NCBI RefSeq assembly: GCF_032854445.1 | Contig: NC_088303.1 | Coordinates: 34,575,265-34,639,264, forward strand | Length of the DNA stretch: 64,000 bases | DNA from: Liolophura sinensis | Lineage: Eukaryota; Mollusca; Polyplacophora; Chitonida; Chitonidae | Reading direction: 5' to 3' | Shown here: one piece after another, positions 61,151 to 64,000 of the stretch | Numbering within the stretch: position 1 is the first letter of the stretch | Layout of the letters: every line of letters starts with the position of its first letter | Notes under the pieces: generated by a model | The model's database searches: none | The model's input: the letters and a program-made list of their open reading frames with translations, nothing else | What the model was told of the DNA's origin: nothing | Translations under genes and position numbers: made by a program

Positions 61151-61322
61151 TTTCTTACTAACATGTTAACACTTTATATGGTCAACAATTCATTTGCATA
61201 GCTGTTATTCTTGTGGCAGTAATTATATAACGTTTTTTCTTACTAACATATTAACACTTTATATCGTTAACAATTCATTTGCATTGCTGTTATTCTTGTG
61301 TCAGTAATTATATAACGTTTTA
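61151..61322 (+). repeat. 85-bp tandem duplication
   Basis: Units start at 61151 and 61236: TTTCTTACTAACATGTTAAC, ACTTTATATGGTCAACAATT, CATTTGCATAGCTGTTATTC, TTGTGGCAGTAATTATATAA. The second copy has only a few substitutions. Each unit holds ATTTGCAT, an octamer (POU-factor) core. Confidence 0.95.
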
Positions 61323-62856
61323 AAAAAAACAGACAAGTCGCAGATACTGACAAGCGAGTCCCTGGTGATGTTACCCAGCTAGACAGGTTTGAAGAAACTT
61401 CGGTTCATGACTCCCATCAACCACAAACCTGAGCGAATGGTTCCACTTTCTCTAGAGCTTCATTCTACGAGAATCTACCAGGGCTGCTGCTGTATCCTGG
61501 GCTACCGATGTAAGCTAAGGTTTTAAGTTATGTTTGTGCTGCCACCAAGTACCACCATAGGAGATTACCGGTGCTGTGACCACAAAGGATGCAGTTCTGA
61601 TCTCAGGTGAGACTTGAGGTTTATGTTAGACAGGTATGTCACAATCAGTGGCTAAAGCTTGCCGAGAACTCAGAATATTTCTCACAGTTAACAATGGAGC
61701 AACAATGAGTCAATGAAGAGTGGTGGGAACCAGAAAATTCACATTTATAAAATTTTCTTCTGTAAAGTTCCCTTGCGTGTATCTCATCCTCAGGTTTCTT
61801 GTGGTTTTCTAATCACAATGCAAGAGGAGACTGGTTGTATCTCCTACGACAATTGTCAGACCTTTCTGTAGGCCTAACACCGATGAAAATCTTGATGGTA
61901 TTCAGGAATGTGGAGGTTTTGAAAAAGGGATGTTCAGGAATGAAGAGAGTGAATGTAGGGTTTCAATTCATTGATAGAACTGTTTTACAAATCAAAACCC
62001 CAAAAAATTTAGCCATGTTTTTAGTTGCTGATTACATGGTTGCTTAACTTTTATGAATGGTTTGACTAATGGAGCTTTGATGACTCGTATTAGTTAGAAA
62101 GGAATGAAGTACATTTAAGTTTTTAACTGATTTACATGACTGTTTAACATGTACATATTCAAGTTTAAAATATCGGCCATATATTTTGTTGCAGTTGTCT
62201 AACTTTGAAGTCAGTATGGTTGAAAACCTGAAGGATGTGGTTTCAGCTGGTTTTCAGCTCCACAATCTGGGCTATAGCAAGAGAGAGAAATCCTGTATAA
62301 AAGACTAATACTGTTACTGTCACTTTCTACATGACTGTCAGACATAAAACACATGTACATATAACTGGTAAATTTTATGAGCATAAGAAAAAATGAAATG
62401 TCATCTTTAGATATATAAAGTAAATGACTAAATAATTATTTCTAATACAACAGTTGTGATCTTTAGAATCCTGATAATAAAAACAATATGAAGTCTTACA
62501 TCTGGTAACAATAATGTATCTAGGCTGTTGTGGTATACAACTTTGGAATGGAAAGATTAAAATCACTTCACATGCACTTGACCCAGCCTAAAAAGGGCTC
62601 TATACCATAACGACTACATTTAGCATAGTTCATGAGTAGATCTGATGTATTCATTGCATTCAAATTTAAATATCAAGAAAGTGAGTTTAACATTATTGTC
62701 ATATTCAGAAGCTATGCACGCTCCCCACAATCTAGATACATATATATGACTAGATCTCATGAATTATTCATATCATTTTAACATAAAATGTGAAGGGTAA
62801 GATTTACACTGAATGACAGCCTTACCCTCACTTTGTTACACCGTAAAACTCCTAAA

Positions 62857-62859
<3 letters not shown>

Positions 62860-62923
<64 letters not shown>

Positions 62924-62950
62924 GGCCTGAAATGTGAATGTGATTATATA

Positions 62951-62990
<40 letters not shown>

Positions 62991-62991
62991 G
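62860..62991. repeat. paired long (TA)n arrays
   Basis: About 28 TA units at 62860-62915, then 28 bp of unique sequence, then about 23 units interrupted by one CA at 62944-62991. Self-complementary TA arrays can extrude as cruciforms and are often misassembled. Confidence 0.95.
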
Positions 62992-64000
62992 ATCTATATG
63001 TATATAAATCTTTATTTATTTGATTGAACATGCACTTCGGGCAGCCACCATTTTTTACTCCAAGTGTTGAGGCATATTGTGGTACACGAATCTTGGTGCT
63101 AATTTTCACTGTACGGCTTATACATTATTTAACCTAGCTACATCAGTCAGTGAAATTTTATATTAAAATTTTGTATTCCTATAACTGTGGCCAGAACAAT
63201 TGAGTGCACTGGAAATAGAAAGCAGGCTCAGCCTCAAACTTCAAGGGCCTCTAGCTGCTAATCTGGCCAGATTTTCTCTGTTATGACAAAAGTTTCGTAG
63301 CACACAGCCTGAAATGTGAATGTGGTTTATCCCAATTCCTCAAACTTTACGCATATGAAAGAGCAATTTTCAGTGTATTTTAAACACATTTTTAATTTGA
63401 TTTTGGAGACAGAACTACATTGGTTGAGTTAATCAATTTCAGGGCTTCACAAAAAGTATAATTTTATCACTCAACATAGAATAATGTCTTCAGAATATGC
63501 TTGAATATTCTGCAAACATGCGAAAATTTTAAAGAATTTCAGTAAACCCTTGATCTATTCAGTAGCTAAAAGCCAATTAATGTTCATTCTACATGTATAT
63601 AGCAGACCATCCGCAAAATTTCTTGTTTGCCAGAATCTCCCTTTAACTGCTATAATTTTTCTTCTGGAATACAAAATGTCAAACTTGCTAACAACAATAA
63701 AAAAAAACAAGACAGCTACTGAGTGGGCGTTGTGTGGGAAAATTTGTTAAGTAGGTCTATATATATGCTTGGAAAACAATGATTAATGTTTGTCTAATGT
63801 AGAGAAGAAATTACAAGAGAGCATCTACTGTCAGGTGAGAGTTGTACAGGTGATGAAATGAAGGAGCGTGAAAGTTTATTAACCTTGCTCTGAGACAGGT
63901 AGATGTCTTTTTTTAGGTGGCTAGTTAAGACAGCTGTCTGTGGAGATATGTTTACCTACTTTTGCACTAGTCAGCCCTTGTGGGTGATCTCATGCGTAAA
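62992..64000. other. right-edge non-coding DNA
   Basis: A short SINE-tail-like TTTATTTATTTGATTG at about 63010-63026 is followed by unrelated sequence. I see no gene in the remainder. Confidence 0.5.

Larger units (their letters stand above)
56021..62850. other. presumed kazrin 5' intron or intergenic DNA, distal part
   Basis: No gene recognised on either strand. It holds a G-rich run at 57814-57826, a (TAA)n-type run at 59080-59120 and the 85-bp duplication at 61151. Patches of balanced composition at 58.23-58.50 and 61.33-61.64 kb have no coding frame I trust. Confidence 0.5.

Noticed and set aside
62813..63109. Frames made of Ile-Tyr repeats on both strands
   Set aside because: They are translations of (TA)n arrays.

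Overview
The window looks like nuclear DNA of a marine lophotrochozoan, most likely a mollusc and perhaps a bivalve. It is AT-rich, with small phase-compatible exons joined by GT-AG introns. It carries many (TA)n arrays and many copies of a tRNA-headed SINE with an (AATAAA)n-like tail, a type I associate with molluscan and related genomes. The organism call is inference; the gene calls rest on splice-consistent reading and recalled vertebrate orthologues. I see no viral, prokaryotic, CRISPR or toxin system.

Layout: (1) 761-5039, minus strand: four exons of an SDF4/Cab45-type EF-hand protein of the secretory pathway; its C-terminal third lies beyond the left edge. (2) 5040-5612: a short divergent promoter with a palindromic CRE (TGACGTCA), a second CRE-like site, and TATA-like boxes facing both ways. 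(3) 5613-14011, plus strand: a complete ten-exon cyclin L gene (about 470 aa, two cyclin folds and an RS tail). Its first intron is GC-AG. Two introns hold exon-like segments that would truncate the protein; the one after the VQTAW codons gives an immediate stop and sits where vertebrate cyclin L genes make RS-less short isoforms. (4) 17375-24038, plus strand: a complete four-exon gene for a 330-aa, mostly disordered, basic, probably nuclear protein with an AT-hook-like RGRPRK motif built across a splice junction; I do not recognise the family. (5) 33815-46777, minus strand: thirteen exons of kazrin (coiled coil, basic linker, three SAM domains, stop codon present). Its 5' exon or exons are missing, and 46.8-64 kb is probably its first intron(s).

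The accessory content is mostly repeats. Two full-length and about ten partial SINE copies are spread through introns and intergenic DNA. Two tandem arrays appear to have grown from SINE pieces: a 19-bp array at 35.6-35.9 kb and a roughly 41-bp array of about 36 units at 54.5-56.0 kb. One kazrin exon has its 5' end and acceptor tandemly copied twice into the neighbouring intron. Several local direct duplications (23, 34, 73, 85, 117 and about 192 bp) and a 57-bp-arm hairpin occur in non-coding DNA.

Functionally, SDF4 and cyclin L may share regulation through the common promoter. The unknown nuclear gene and kazrin converge tail to tail. Nothing suggests that the four genes form a pathway. The best leads are the cyclin L truncating exons, the unknown AT-hook-like gene, the SINE-born satellites, the kazrin exon duplication, and a doubtful nested secreted cysteine-rich reading frame in a kazrin intron.
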